Positions 1 through 9,297 of a stretch of 64,000 bases of DNA are shown here, in pieces (position 1 is the stretch's first letter; the number at the start of each line of letters is the position of its first letter). The DNA comes from JALEFZ01 sp039817415 (GTDB lineage: Bacteria; Bacteroidota; Bacteroidia; J057). A program made the position numbers and the translations under genes. The notes under the pieces are model-generated. The model saw only the letters and a program-made list of their open reading frames with translations, had not been told where the DNA came from and searched no databases. The stretch is from NCBI GenBank assembly GCA_039817415.1, contig JBCBVV010000001.1, positions 124,001-188,000 on the forward strand, read 5' to 3'.

Positions 1-614
1 AACTAGGCTATACTTATATCGACACGGGTGCTATGTACCGGGCTGTAACCCTATACTTCTTACAGCACCATATTCCTTTTGATCAAGTCAATCCCAGTAT
101 GCTTACAGCTATTGATCAAATAGAACTGCGCTTCCAAGAAAGTGTAGGAGGAAGTATGTGCATGTACCTCAACGGAGAAAACGTAGCCCAAGAGATTAGA
201 AGCCCAAAAGTTTCTGAAAACGTATCTGAAGTAGCCGTGCATAAACCCGTAAGAGAAAAACTGGTTCAACAACAGAGAATTATGGGGCAGCATGGTGGGG
301 TAGTCATGGATGGAAGAGATATAGGTACAGTGGTCTTTCCCAAAGCCGAGCTCAAAATTTTTATGACTGCCAATATGCAGGTAAGAGCCATTCGCAGACA
401 GGAAGAACTGCGGGAAAAAGGGACAGAGATGAGTTTAGAGGAAGTAATAGAAAATCTGTCCCACCGAGACCAAATAGATGCCAACCGAGCCATTGCTCCT
501 TTAAAAAAGGCAGAGGATGCCATCGAAATGGATACCAGTTTCACCACCTTCGAACAACAGGTCGAGCAGCTTTGTAAGCTTGCCAGAGAAAAAATGGAGG
601 AACTCACCCATTAA
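1..614 (+). CDS. cmk: Cytidylate kinase, C-terminal part (5' end outside window)
   Basis: The frame is open from base 3 to the stop at 612-614, so the gene starts upstream of the window and its P-loop is missing. It phosphorylates CMP and dCMP with ATP in pyrimidine nucleotide supply. Seen: the YIDTGAMYRAVT segment right at the edge, which forms the CMP-binding region of the family, then the GRDIGTVVFPKAELKIFM block and the AxRR stretch of the LID region. The ATG at 33 is internal, since conserved residues precede it. Downstream, after 133 bases, lies ispH on the same strand. The cmk-ispH neighbourhood is common in Bacteroidota. Confidence 0.93.
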   Translation, partial: LGYTYIDTGAMYRAVTLYFLQHHIPFDQVNPSMLTAIDQIELRFQESVGGSMCMYLNGENVAQEIRSPKVSENVSEVAVHKPVREKLVQQQRIMGQHGGVVMDGRDIGTVVFPKAELKIFMTANMQVRAIRRQEELREKGTEMSLEEVIENLSHRDQIDANRAIAPLKKAEDAIEMDTSFTTFEQQVEQLCKLAREKMEELTH

Positions 615-747
615 TTTTCGTATATATGAACCAATGATTTAATTGCGGTTAAAAGATTAAATCATTCTCAAACACACAAAATCGATCTCTTTATTCGTCT
701 GTAAAGAAGAGCTTGATCAAACAAGAGGAACAAACAAACTGGATCCC

Positions 748-1611
748 ATGATAAACATCGAAATAGACAAACATTCAGGCTTTTGCTTTGGGGTAGTTTA
801 TGCGATTGAAATGGCAGAAGATCGTCTGCGCGAAACTGGTGAATTGTATTGTCTGGGAGATATCGTCCACAACAATAAAGAAGTAGAGCGCCTTCAAAAT
901 CTTGGCTTGAAAATCATCAACCACGATCAAATGAAGGAGCTGAAAGATACAACTGTTCTTATCCGCGCACATGGTGAGCCACCAGAAACTTACCGCATCG
1001 CGATGGAGAATAACATAGAACTCATCGACGCTTCCTGCCCGGTAGTCCTCAAACTACAAAATCGAGTAAGGCACGCTTATGATGATGACCGTCAAATCGT
1101 TATCCTTGGTAAGAAAGGCCATGCAGAAGTAAACGGCCTGATCGGTCAAACCAAAAAAGATGCTATCGTTATTTCTTCCGTAGAGGAGGCAGAAGCCCTT
1201 GAAATTGAAGGTCCAGTTTCTCTCTACAGCCAGACCACAAAGAGCACCAAGCTTCTCTATGAGGTAGAGGAAACCATGAAGAATAAGTTTGATGACTTCA
1301 AGGCCAATGATACCATCTGCCGTCAAGTGAGCAACAGAGAGCCTGAGCTTCAGAAATTTGCCCAAAAGCACGATGTGATTGTATTTGTGGCAGGCAAAAA
1401 GTCCTCCAACGGAAAAGCCCTTTACCAAACGACCAAACGCATCAATCCAGAAGCATACTTTATATCCGACCTTGATGAGCTTAATCTTACATGGCTCGCT
1501 GGCAAAAAAAGCGTCGGAATCTGTGGAGCCACCTCTACCCCCATGTGGTTGATGGAGAAAGTAGCAGAATATATTGAAGAGAAGTTCAATAAATCGAAAT
1601 TACCAGCCTAG
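748..1611 (+). CDS. ispH: 4-hydroxy-3-methylbut-2-enyl diphosphate reductase
   Basis: Last enzyme of the MEP isoprenoid pathway, reducing HMBPP to IPP and DMAPP in the cytosol with a [4Fe-4S] cluster. The 287-residue protein has the usual short bacterial length. The three cluster cysteines are visible: C13 in SGFCFGV, C97 in DASCPV and C191 in TICRQV. The RAHGEPP segment, the SSNGKAL segment and the closing VGICGATSTPMWLME block match IspH. The N-terminal end starts directly with the conserved domain, so the ATG at 748 is well placed. No SD sequence is evident. The product feeds undecaprenyl phosphate synthesis, to which uppP near 26.5 kb also relates. Confidence 0.96.
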   Translation: MINIEIDKHSGFCFGVVYAIEMAEDRLRETGELYCLGDIVHNNKEVERLQNLGLKIINHDQMKELKDTTVLIRAHGEPPETYRIAMENNIELIDASCPVVLKLQNRVRHAYDDDRQIVILGKKGHAEVNGLIGQTKKDAIVISSVEEAEALEIEGPVSLYSQTTKSTKLLYEVEETMKNKFDDFKANDTICRQVSNREPELQKFAQKHDVIVFVAGKKSSNGKALYQTTKRINPEAYFISDLDELNLTWLAGKKSVGICGATSTPMWLMEKVAEYIEEKFNKSKLPA

Positions 1612-1638
1612 GAAGCTTATATGATTCATTTTTCATAT

Positions 1639-1676
1639 CAAAATGGGCCTGAAGAAATATCTTCAGGCCCATTTTG
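1639..1676. terminator. Hairpin downstream of ispH
   Basis: A perfect 16-bp stem (1639-1654 with 1661-1676) closes a six-base loop 28 bases after the ispH stop. The A/T ends of the stem give a short U stretch, but no long T-run follows. It is probably an intrinsic terminator or an RNA-end-stabilising hairpin. Confidence 0.75.
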
Positions 1677-1763
1677 CTGATAATGAAGCAATTTCAACAC
1701 ATGTTCATCTCGTCTTGATTTGTTCTATTTTCCTCATTTAATCCCTATATAACTTACAATTAG

Positions 1764-1795
1764 TTGAAATTGTAAATTACGAAGGATTAAATTTG
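1764..1795 (+). promoter_or_regulatory. Bacteroidota-type promoter of the response regulator at 1824
   Basis: TTG at 1764-1766 is followed after 21 bases by TAAATTTG at 1788-1795. This matches the Bacteroidota primary-sigma form TTG-N(19-21)-TAnnTTTG. Transcription would start near 1801, about 23 bases before the ATG. This is inferred from sequence only. Confidence 0.6.
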
Positions 1796-1823
1796 TAAGG
1801 TAGAACCCCACAAATCGAAGCTC

Positions 1824-2267
1824 ATGAGCATTAACGAGATACCCCTCATCGTCATGGTGGATGACCGGACTTCAGATTTGGAAATCAATCAGTTTGCGCT
1901 GGAAAAGATTGTTCCCGATGCCATTATCAAAGGCTTCTTATGTGGAAAAGAAGTCCTCAACTACCTGAAGCAAGAAAAGGAAAAAGGAAGAATTCCTGAC
2001 CTCATCCTAGTGGACCTTCAAATGCCTACTATGTCTGGATTAGAAGTTATCCATGAAATCAAAACCCAACTTCAAATAAACAGTCCAACAATAGCCTTCT
2101 CCAGCTCAAGTTTACCTGAGAATGCGATTCAGGCCAAAAAGAATGGTGCAGAGGATTTTTTTGTAAAGCCCCTTACCTTTAAAAAAAATATTGATTGCTT
2201 TTCATTAATCTTGAAAAGATATATGAGTAAGGTAGCACCCAAGCAAAACATCAGCCCAGCTACCTAA
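1824..2267 (+). CDS. Stand-alone response regulator (REC only)
   Basis: A 147-residue single-domain receiver protein of the Rcp1 type, with no DNA-binding or enzymatic output. Seen: the acidic pair DD near residue 13, phosphoacceptor D64 in LVDLQMP, the Ser-rich switch region (FSSSSLP) and the conserved KP pair in FFVKPLTF. It probably passes phosphate from, or competes for, the histidine kinase that begins 150 bases downstream on the same strand. A promoter candidate lies directly upstream. In kinase-REC pairs of this kind the receiver often acts by protein contact or in a relay; the target is not visible here. Confidence 0.85.
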   Translation: MSINEIPLIVMVDDRTSDLEINQFALEKIVPDAIIKGFLCGKEVLNYLKQEKEKGRIPDLILVDLQMPTMSGLEVIHEIKTQLQINSPTIAFSSSSLPENAIQAKKNGAEDFFVKPLTFKKNIDCFSLILKRYMSKVAPKQNISPAT

Positions 2268-2417
2268 CAATCAAGTATTTACTTCAAATCCATACATAAA
2301 TGCAGCCCGCTCCCACAAAATAAATCAAGCATTCATACAATTTTCCAATACCATAAAATACCAAAATTTTATAATCCGGAATGGAAAATTATATATATTT
2401 TAAGGTAAAAATATGGC

Positions 2418-4364
2418 ATGTCCCACCTCCCTTCAAATGTCCTTAAACAGCTAATAGAAAATATTCCATTGGCCGTTCTTTTGTATGAGTTTGAGCCAGA
2501 GAACACCTCCAATTTTAAGTTTAGATATGCAAATGATGCAGCCTATGAATTACTTGGACAGGAGCTTGATTCTCATATTGGAATGGACATCAAAGAAATT
2601 GATCACCCTCTATACAGGAAGGGAAACCTGATTGTAAATGCCCTCATAGCAACCCAACAAAAAGATACCAAGCTAGGCCTCGGCACCCATCTTATCCCCT
2701 ACTCTAGCCACCTTCTTAAGCCAGGCGAATTAACTTGTATTCCCTTGATAGGAAATTATCTTGCCTTAACCATCAATTCTTCCTTCAAAACATCATCGAA
2801 TCAAGAATACAATCACTTACAAGGAGATCGAAAAGAGTTGGAAGAAGTCTTATTCCTTCAAAAAAAGATACTGGATACCTCCCCTGACATTGTATACCTA
2901 TACGATGTTATCAATCATAAAGACCTATTTATCAACAGATCCTCCTATACCGAATTAGGATATACGGAGCATGAAGTTTTACAAATGGGAGATCGCGTTT
3001 TGGATGAAATCATTCATCCAGATGATATAAAAGCCTTCAAAAAACACTATTTCTATTTACTCCCAAGCTTAGCAACCGATCAGGTTATTCAGATCGAATA
3101 CAGAATGCGTGAAAAAAATACGGGGAAATACATCTGGTTTTCCTGTGTAGAAAGTGCATTTGAGAGAGACCAAGATGGGGTAGTTACCAAGATCATTGGA
3201 ATAGCCCGAAACGTAGATGGCCTCAAGCGAAGTTCTCTTCAATTAGAAGAAGCCAATCAACAACTCCGAAAAGCCCTTCATTTCCAGGAAAAAATCATGC
3301 TTACCTCGCCTGAAATCATTTATGTCTACGACTTGAACAAAAGAGAAAATGTCTTTGCCAATAAATCTTTACCTGAAGAATTAGGATATACAGCGGAGGA
3401 GTTTAAGGCCATGGGCGATCAAGCCTTTATCCTAACGATACATCCTGATGACCTTGAAAGTGTTTTCCATCACCATACCCAAGTCCTCCCCAATCTAAAA
3501 GCTGGGGAAATAGCTTCCATTTCCTATCGGATGCTACAAAAACAAAACAACCAATACATTTGGCTTAACTCAACAGAGAGTATTTTTGAACAGGATGAAG
3601 AAGGCAAAGCTCTTACCATCATTGGGATTGCCAGGAATATTCATTCCACCAAGGAGAAAGAAGCCGATTTACAAGAGCTGAATAAGGAATTAGAGCAATT
3701 GATATACTCTGTATCGCATGACTTGAGAGCACCTGTTAGGCATATCGGTTCCTATACAGAGATTATCAAAGAAAATGAAGGGACAAAACTTTCAGAAAAG
3801 GGAAATCAATACTTACAACGGGTCATTCAATCCTCTGAAAGACTCGGAGATATGATTGACGAATTACTCGAATACGCCAAGACGAGGAATGCCACTCCCA
3901 AGAAGTCTGCTGTAGATTTCAAATCTATGGTCTCAGAGATATTAAGTGAATTCAAAAAGACGAATCCTCAACAACAAATAAGCTGGACCATAGGTGATTT
4001 ACCTCCTTCCATGGCAGATAAAAAAATGATGATCCAAGTCTGGGAAAACTTGATTGGCAATGCCATTAAATATTCGTCCAAAAAGGACCATACCCATATA
4101 GAAATCAAGGCAGAAGACCTGCCTGACAAGGTAGTATACGCAATCAAAGACAATGGAGAGGGCTTTGACCAGAAGTTTGAAAATAAGCTCTTCGCTGTTT
4201 TCCAGCGCCTTCACAAACAGAGTGAATTTCCAGGAAATGGGATAGGCCTGGCCAATGTTGCACGAATCATCTATCTCCACGATGGAGAAATAAGAGGGAA
4301 AGGGATCGTCGGGAAGGGGGCCACTTTTTTTCTGAGTCTACCTAAATCCCAAGTACATGAATAA
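2418..4364 (+). CDS. PAS-PAS-PAS sensor histidine kinase
   Basis: A 648-residue kinase without membrane segments, so probably cytosolic. Domain order: an N-terminal PAS (about 10-120), two PAS domains that are clear copies of each other (about 145-275 and 290-415, both with HPDD and GIARN signatures), a short coiled coil, HisKA with H434 in SVSHDLRAPVRH, and a GHKL ATPase with NLIGNAIKY (N box), DNGEGFD (G1) and GNGIGL (G2). The HDLRAP form is typical of phytochrome-like and NtrY-like kinases that pair with Rcp1-type receivers. A response-regulator remnant directly follows, and an intact receiver precedes. The signal is unknown. Confidence 0.9.
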   Translation: MSHLPSNVLKQLIENIPLAVLLYEFEPENTSNFKFRYANDAAYELLGQELDSHIGMDIKEIDHPLYRKGNLIVNALIATQQKDTKLGLGTHLIPYSSHLLKPGELTCIPLIGNYLALTINSSFKTSSNQEYNHLQGDRKELEEVLFLQKKILDTSPDIVYLYDVINHKDLFINRSSYTELGYTEHEVLQMGDRVLDEIIHPDDIKAFKKHYFYLLPSLATDQVIQIEYRMREKNTGKYIWFSCVESAFERDQDGVVTKIIGIARNVDGLKRSSLQLEEANQQLRKALHFQEKIMLTSPEIIYVYDLNKRENVFANKSLPEELGYTAEEFKAMGDQAFILTIHPDDLESVFHHHTQVLPNLKAGEIASISYRMLQKQNNQYIWLNSTESIFEQDEEGKALTIIGIARNIHSTKEKEADLQELNKELEQLIYSVSHDLRAPVRHIGSYTEIIKENEGTKLSEKGNQYLQRVIQSSERLGDMIDELLEYAKTRNATPKKSAVDFKSMVSEILSEFKKTNPQQQISWTIGDLPPSMADKKMMIQVWENLIGNAIKYSSKKDHTHIEIKAEDLPDKVVYAIKDNGEGFDQKFENKLFAVFQRLHKQSEFPGNGIGLANVARIIYLHDGEIRGKGIVGKGATFFLSLPKSQVHE

Positions 4365-4365
4365 G

Positions 4366-4554
4366 AGAAAAAGACCATCCAAGATTTCCAATAGTCATCC
4401 TATCTTCCTCGACATAGCATCCGGATAGCAAAAAAAATACCATGAACTAGGGGTGAACTCCTTTGTGACGAAACCTGTAAAAACCTCCGAATTTCAGGAA
4501 GCAGTCCGTACACTTGGGTTATTCTGGGGAATATTTTACGAAAATCCTTCCTAG
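4366..4554 (+). pseudogene. Remnant of an Rcp1-type response regulator
   Basis: Immediately after the kinase stop, one forward frame reads PIFLDIASG, a stop codon (TAG at 4426-4428), then QKKYHELGVNSFVTKPVKTS and a tail ending at TAG 4552-4554. The part after the stop matches the end of Rcp1-family receivers: ELGxNSFVTKP with the conserved Lys-Pro, followed by an EAVRTLGLFW-type last helix. The N-terminal two thirds, including the phosphoacceptor Asp, are missing, and there is no start codon. I read it as a decayed partner of the kinase upstream. The rest of the gap to 4700 shows nothing recognisable. Confidence 0.8.
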
Positions 4555-4700
4555 TTGGCCAGAACTGTGAACTCACCTTCATACCGGATAATCCAGCCTG
4601 CACGTTTCTCATCAGGATTTGCACGCATGGGCATTACTCCCTAACTCCATTGCCTTAGACCCGTTTTCTTAACCAGGATTCATCTTTAAATCAGATTAAT

Positions 4701-5117
4701 ATGAAGGTTTGGAAGAAAAGTGTATTGATAGCTACCATGATGCTATTTGCCGGGTTGACCTTCGGACAGTCATATGCAGTTGATACCCTAAGACTTTATG
4801 ACGCATATGACAGATTAGTAGAACTACAGGACATGGACAAAGGTGCCATGACCAAAGCAGAAAAGAAGGCCTGGAAAACCGAAAAGCGTATGACCAAACA
4901 AATCATTGCCCAGGAAGAGGACAAAATCCGCTTTAACCAGCAGATGTATGATGCCTGGAGATTTGGATACCCATACGGAAGAGGATTTTACAACTTCGGA
5001 TATCCAGTAGGCGTTTGGGGGGCATCGCCCTTCATCTACAATACCCGACCTGTGTTCGTTCGCAGAGCCCCAGTAAGACGAGCACCGGTTTGTAGAGTGC
5101 CAGCAGGCAGACCCTAA
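4701..5117 (+). CDS. Small secreted protein of unknown function
   Basis: A 138-residue protein starting with a Sec signal peptide (MKVWKKSVLIATMMLFAGL, cleavage probably after the FGQS region). The middle is a charged helical stretch rich in Lys and Glu (about 50-90). The C-terminal part is rich in Gly, Tyr and Phe, then in Arg-Ala-Pro repeats (VRRAPVRRAPV). The product is very basic at its end and probably periplasmic or surface-associated. No family is recognised. It is a single-gene unit closed by a strong terminator. Confidence 0.7.
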   Translation: MKVWKKSVLIATMMLFAGLTFGQSYAVDTLRLYDAYDRLVELQDMDKGAMTKAEKKAWKTEKRMTKQIIAQEEDKIRFNQQMYDAWRFGYPYGRGFYNFGYPVGVWGASPFIYNTRPVFVRRAPVRRAPVCRVPAGRP

Positions 5118-5175
5118 CCCAATAGAAGCCTAAGAAATAAATAGTGTGCCCTTATTAACGTAGTGAGAGTTTTGC

Positions 5176-5202
5176 AGCGTCCCAATTGGGACGCTTTTTT
5201 TA
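5176..5202 (+). terminator. Intrinsic terminator
   Basis: A perfect inverted repeat, 10 bases per arm (5176-5195), is followed by a run of seven T. It ends the 4701-5117 transcript. Confidence 0.88.
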
Positions 5203-5388
5203 TGACCAAAAAATCAGCCAAGCTTACCACATAATAAAATCATAGGGTTTCTTTCACCAGTCCTTGCTAGTTTAGGATATCTGAAGGAAGTAAAGGTCTA
5301 TTTCCTATTCAGACAATCAGAAAAATCCCCCTCATGCCTAAACTTGCTCCCGGGTTTTTCTCAAAAATTGCCAGCTAACTCGAGTTGC

Positions 5389-7317
5389 ATGTCTAAAGGA
5401 TGGAAATACGATCTGATAAGACGATCAGGGATCATGATATGTATGATCCTATCATGGGTTTTTGCCCAGCACCCTACAGTTGACAGCCTGAACGCAAGAC
5501 TCATCCAACTTCCTGATGGAAGGGACAAAGCTCAAACCCTTTATCAATTGGCCGATGTGCTTGATGATATGGGGGAGCCTAGTTCTGATTCTATTGCCCT
5601 ACTCGCTCTACAACATGCTAAGCTAGTACAAGATAGCTTGACAGTAGCCCAAACCTATGTACTCATGGGAGTGAGAGCCTATCATAGCTTCCATGATAGC
5701 TTGGCGGCCATGTATCAAGATTCGGCTATACAGATATCCTTAAGCTTAGCTGATACGGTAGGTCTAATCAAAGCCTACTCCAACAAGGCCTTGGTTATGC
5801 GAAGGCAAGCCAAATGTGAGAAGGCATCGGAACTTTATATCCAGGGAATTGATCTCGCTAGGCAAATAAACCGACAAGATCTTAGCCGAATCATCAAGGT
5901 CAACTATGCCAATATGCTCTATTCCTGCAACCAATTTGAGCAAACCATAGAAGTGGGGCATGAATTGGTTCATGAGGCGAAAAAGGCCGGCGACTCTACC
6001 TTTCTTTATTATGGATATGACATCATAGAACAAGGATGGTATCAACTTGAAAACAAGGATTCAGCTATGAAATATATGCTGATCTGTAGCGCAATCGCTG
6101 AGGATTTGGAGAATCCCTTTTTCCTAAGTGCTACCCTCAATAACCTGGGGCTATTGTTTCTCTATGATTTCAAACTGTATAAAAAGGCTGATTCATTTTT
6201 CACAGCTAGCTATGAAATGGACATCGCCTTGGGAAATGAAAAGGCAGGGGCGAACTACCATATCAACAAAGGGGTCATTTTCTCTATGACCGATAGACAT
6301 GAAGAAGCCATTCCCTATTTCGAAAAAGGAATAGAACTAGTAGATAAGTATCAGGAGGACATATTTCTGGAAGCGATTTATCGGGATATGGCGAAGTCCT
6401 ACATGGAAGTTGGGCAAGCAAAAAAAGCAGCTCATTACATGCAAAAATCCTTGATACTCAAAGATTCAGTGTTGAGAGCCGATATACAAAAAAGGCTCCA
6501 AGAGTTAAATACCAAGCGCCAAAGAACGGAGATGCAAGCCACCATCAACAAGACCAAACTTGCTAATCAGCAGAGAGAAAACATCTTGAGGCAATGGTTG
6601 ATTTTGATCCTTTCAGGTTCTGCTATTCTCTTACTGGCCTTTTTATATACCATGAGTGTGGTAAGAAGGAAACGGGTGGAAACCGAAGGAAGAAGGGTGG
6701 AACTGGAATACGCTGTATTGCGAGCTCAAATGAATCCACATTTCATCTTTAACTCTCTCAATTCTATTCAGGGCTTTTTTGCCGAAAACGACTTCTCCAA
6801 AGGAAATGAATTTTTGGGTTCGTTTTCACAATTGATTCGTAGGGTCATGGACCAGGCTACCTATGAAAAAATATCTTTAAGGGATGAGTTAGACACCTTG
6901 GAGATTTATTTAAAATTGGAAGAATTGCGCCTTCAGGATCAAATGAGCTATGAGTTTACATTTGAGGAAGGAATTGAGGATGAGGAAATCATGATTCCCC
7001 CGCTTTGTATCCAGCCCTTTGTAGAGTTAGCGATTTGGCAGGGTATAGTCCCAAGCAAACGCCGTGGAAAAGTTACCATAGGCGGATATGAGGATTACGA
7101 AACAGGTCTATTCTATTGCTTCATAGAAGATGATGGCATTGGCTGGACAACAGAAAATATACATCAGGATAGTTTAAGCGATCCCTTGAAAGGTGTAGAA
7201 ATTACCCGAGAGCGATTGGGACAAACAGGAACGCTAAGCATCCGCCAATTGAAAGATGAAGATGGAAACATTCAGGGAAGCCGGGTAGAACTGGTTATTC
7301 CTTTGGATGAAGATTGA
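5389..7317 (+). CDS. TPR-containing LytS-type sensor kinase with degenerate ATP site
   Basis: About 642 residues from the ATG at 5389; an upstream in-frame TTG at 5344 is less likely because a signal or anchor peptide (IMICMILSWVFAQ) follows the ATG. Order: exported TPR-like helical repeats (about 40-380), one membrane segment (WLILILSGSAILLLAFLY), a coiled coil and a His_kinase domain (PF06580) with H451 in AQMNPHFIFNSLN. The family N box QPFVENAIWHG is changed: L547 replaces the Asn that binds Mg-ATP, and Q551 replaces His. The G1 box (DDGIGW) is kept. It may be a pseudokinase or need the neighbour, which starts 24 bases downstream and is a close paralog. Confidence 0.87.
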   Translation: MSKGWKYDLIRRSGIMICMILSWVFAQHPTVDSLNARLIQLPDGRDKAQTLYQLADVLDDMGEPSSDSIALLALQHAKLVQDSLTVAQTYVLMGVRAYHSFHDSLAAMYQDSAIQISLSLADTVGLIKAYSNKALVMRRQAKCEKASELYIQGIDLARQINRQDLSRIIKVNYANMLYSCNQFEQTIEVGHELVHEAKKAGDSTFLYYGYDIIEQGWYQLENKDSAMKYMLICSAIAEDLENPFFLSATLNNLGLLFLYDFKLYKKADSFFTASYEMDIALGNEKAGANYHINKGVIFSMTDRHEEAIPYFEKGIELVDKYQEDIFLEAIYRDMAKSYMEVGQAKKAAHYMQKSLILKDSVLRADIQKRLQELNTKRQRTEMQATINKTKLANQQRENILRQWLILILSGSAILLLAFLYTMSVVRRKRVETEGRRVELEYAVLRAQMNPHFIFNSLNSIQGFFAENDFSKGNEFLGSFSQLIRRVMDQATYEKISLRDELDTLEIYLKLEELRLQDQMSYEFTFEEGIEDEEIMIPPLCIQPFVELAIWQGIVPSKRRGKVTIGGYEDYETGLFYCFIEDDGIGWTTENIHQDSLSDPLKGVEITRERLGQTGTLSIRQLKDEDGNIQGSRVELVIPLDED

Positions 7318-7341
7318 TAAACGAGAACAGGAGTTTTTATC

Positions 7342-9279
7342 ATGCAAATTGCCTCACCATTCCCTTCGGATATCCCCCTGAGGAAAGGAATCCTACTCCT
7401 TGTCCTACTGGCATGTCTGGGCTGTAGACTCACAGCCCAAACAGCCTATATTGACTCCGTCAGAAAGCTTTTGCAAGTAGAGACCGATTCGGCAGAACAG
7501 GCAAGATTTCTTGTTGATTTGGCCTATGAGCTCCGAGCCTATCAGACAGATACCGCTATCGCTTATGCCTTCCGTGGAAAAACCATTGCTCATCAACTGA
7601 ATCTCACCCTCATGATGGCCAGAGCCTATCGTGCCCTTGGACTCATCAGTAGTGTACAAGGCAATGTCCCTGAGTCTGTATGCTACCACGACTCTGCCTA
7701 TGCTTTCTATGAACTCCGAAAGGATACCCTTGGAATGGTAGCCATCCTTAACAACATGAGCTTACTCTTCATCCAAAATGGGGAATGTATCAGAGCCCTT
7801 GAAAACTATATGAAGGGTCTGAGACTTAGAAAAAAAGAAGATTGGCAGCAATATATTCTCCGTGTAAATTATGGATGGACCCTTGCAAATTGTAGACAAT
7901 TTGAAGAAGCGGTGGACTACGTCAGGGAAAACCAGTCTGGGATTAAGAGATTGAAGAAGAAAAACGAATACATCCAATACCAATTTGATGTGTTGATGGG
8001 ATCCATCTTCTTCCAAACGGAGCAATACGATTCCTGCCTTCACTACTATGAAAAATGCTTGGACTATGCCCTTCATGATGCAGATGACCCAGGCTTACTT
8101 TCCGCCAATTACAATGGGATGGGATTGCTTCATGTTATGCTGGGCAACTTTGATTTGGGCCAGTACTACATTACCAAAAGCGACAGCATGGATCGGGCCT
8201 TAGGATTTGACCACCGAGAAGGAGAATCCATGATGGCCTATGCCTTGCTATACAGCAAAAAGGGAGAACACCAACAAGCCGTTCCCTTTTTCGATAAGAG
8301 TATCCCGCTCTTGGATGAGTCCGCAGAAGATATTTCTCTTCAAGAAGTATATGCCAGAGCAGGAGAATCAAACTTGGTGATAAAAAGGTATGGGAAAGCC
8401 TATGAATACTTGCGGAAGGCCTACGACATGCAAGATTCCCTGCTTAGCCTTGATATTCAAACCCAAATCAAAAGGCTGGACAAAGAGTACCAAATTGAAC
8501 AACTGCAAAACCAATTAGCCAAAGAGGAACTCACCAATAAGCGCAGAGAAAACATGCTGACTCAGTTTATTCTGGGGGCAATTGGCTTCTCCATTATTCT
8601 TTTCTTGGTTTACATGGTCATTCTGAGTGTTATGCGTAGGAGAAGGGCCATAGAGGAAAATAGAGCATTAGAACTAGAGTATACCGTTCTGAGGGCACAA
8701 ATGAATCCTCACTTCATCTTCAATTCGCTAAATTCCATTCAGGGCTATTTCGCAGAGAATAATTTTGAACAAGGAAATGAATTCTTAGGAGCCTTTGGTC
8801 AATTGATCAGACGTGTCATGGACATGTCTTCCTATAAGACGATCAGCTTAAAGGATGAACTGGATACCCTCTTTTTGTACCTCCAGTTGGAACAACTTCG
8901 TTTGCAGGATCAGCTATTTTTCGAGATCAATCTATCGAGTAATATTCAGCCTGAGAAGATGTTTATTCCCCCTTTGATTTTGCAACCCTTTGTCGAGAAT
9001 GCCATTTGGCACGGCATTGTCCCCCGTAAAACAAAAGGAAAAATCCATATCAATGGCTCCTATCATCCCCAAAACAACAGTCTGCTCTTTACCATCAAAG
9101 ATGATGGGGTGGGATTGTATTTCAAGCAGGAACAAAGGAGAAAAAAGCTACATAAGTCAAAAGGCATAGAGATTACCAAAGAAAGACTAGGTGAGCAAGG
9201 CAATATTCAATTGAAGGAATGGTATCAGCCAGATGGCAGTGTGGGCGGTACAGAAGTACAACTCACCATCCCCCTATAA
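7342..9279 (+). CDS. TPR-containing LytS-type sensor histidine kinase
   Basis: A 645-residue paralog of the preceding gene with the same architecture: signal peptide or anchor (LLLVLLACLGC), TPR-like repeats in the periplasm (about 40-390), a membrane segment (FILGAIGFSIILFLVYMVIL) and a PF06580 kinase domain. H457 lies in AQMNPHFIFNSLNSIQGYF. The N box is intact (QPFVENAIWHG, N553), as is the G1 box (DDGVGLY). It probably phosphorylates the LytTR regulator that begins 18 bases after its stop. TPR sensors of this type in Bacteroidota have no known general ligand. Confidence 0.92.
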   Translation: MQIASPFPSDIPLRKGILLLVLLACLGCRLTAQTAYIDSVRKLLQVETDSAEQARFLVDLAYELRAYQTDTAIAYAFRGKTIAHQLNLTLMMARAYRALGLISSVQGNVPESVCYHDSAYAFYELRKDTLGMVAILNNMSLLFIQNGECIRALENYMKGLRLRKKEDWQQYILRVNYGWTLANCRQFEEAVDYVRENQSGIKRLKKKNEYIQYQFDVLMGSIFFQTEQYDSCLHYYEKCLDYALHDADDPGLLSANYNGMGLLHVMLGNFDLGQYYITKSDSMDRALGFDHREGESMMAYALLYSKKGEHQQAVPFFDKSIPLLDESAEDISLQEVYARAGESNLVIKRYGKAYEYLRKAYDMQDSLLSLDIQTQIKRLDKEYQIEQLQNQLAKEELTNKRRENMLTQFILGAIGFSIILFLVYMVILSVMRRRRAIEENRALELEYTVLRAQMNPHFIFNSLNSIQGYFAENNFEQGNEFLGAFGQLIRRVMDMSSYKTISLKDELDTLFLYLQLEQLRLQDQLFFEINLSSNIQPEKMFIPPLILQPFVENAIWHGIVPRKTKGKIHINGSYHPQNNSLLFTIKDDGVGLYFKQEQRRKKLHKSKGIEITKERLGEQGNIQLKEWYQPDGSVGGTEVQLTIPL

Positions 9280-9297
9280 CCTACAAGCAACCAACAT

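Noticed and set aside
2850..3670. Possible DNA repeat array
   Set aside because: It is the coding duplication of two PAS domains, not a CRISPR or satellite.
4400..4624. 74-codon minus-strand frame over the response-regulator remnant
   Set aside because: The forward frame explains the similarity (NSFVTKP block); the reverse frame shows nothing.
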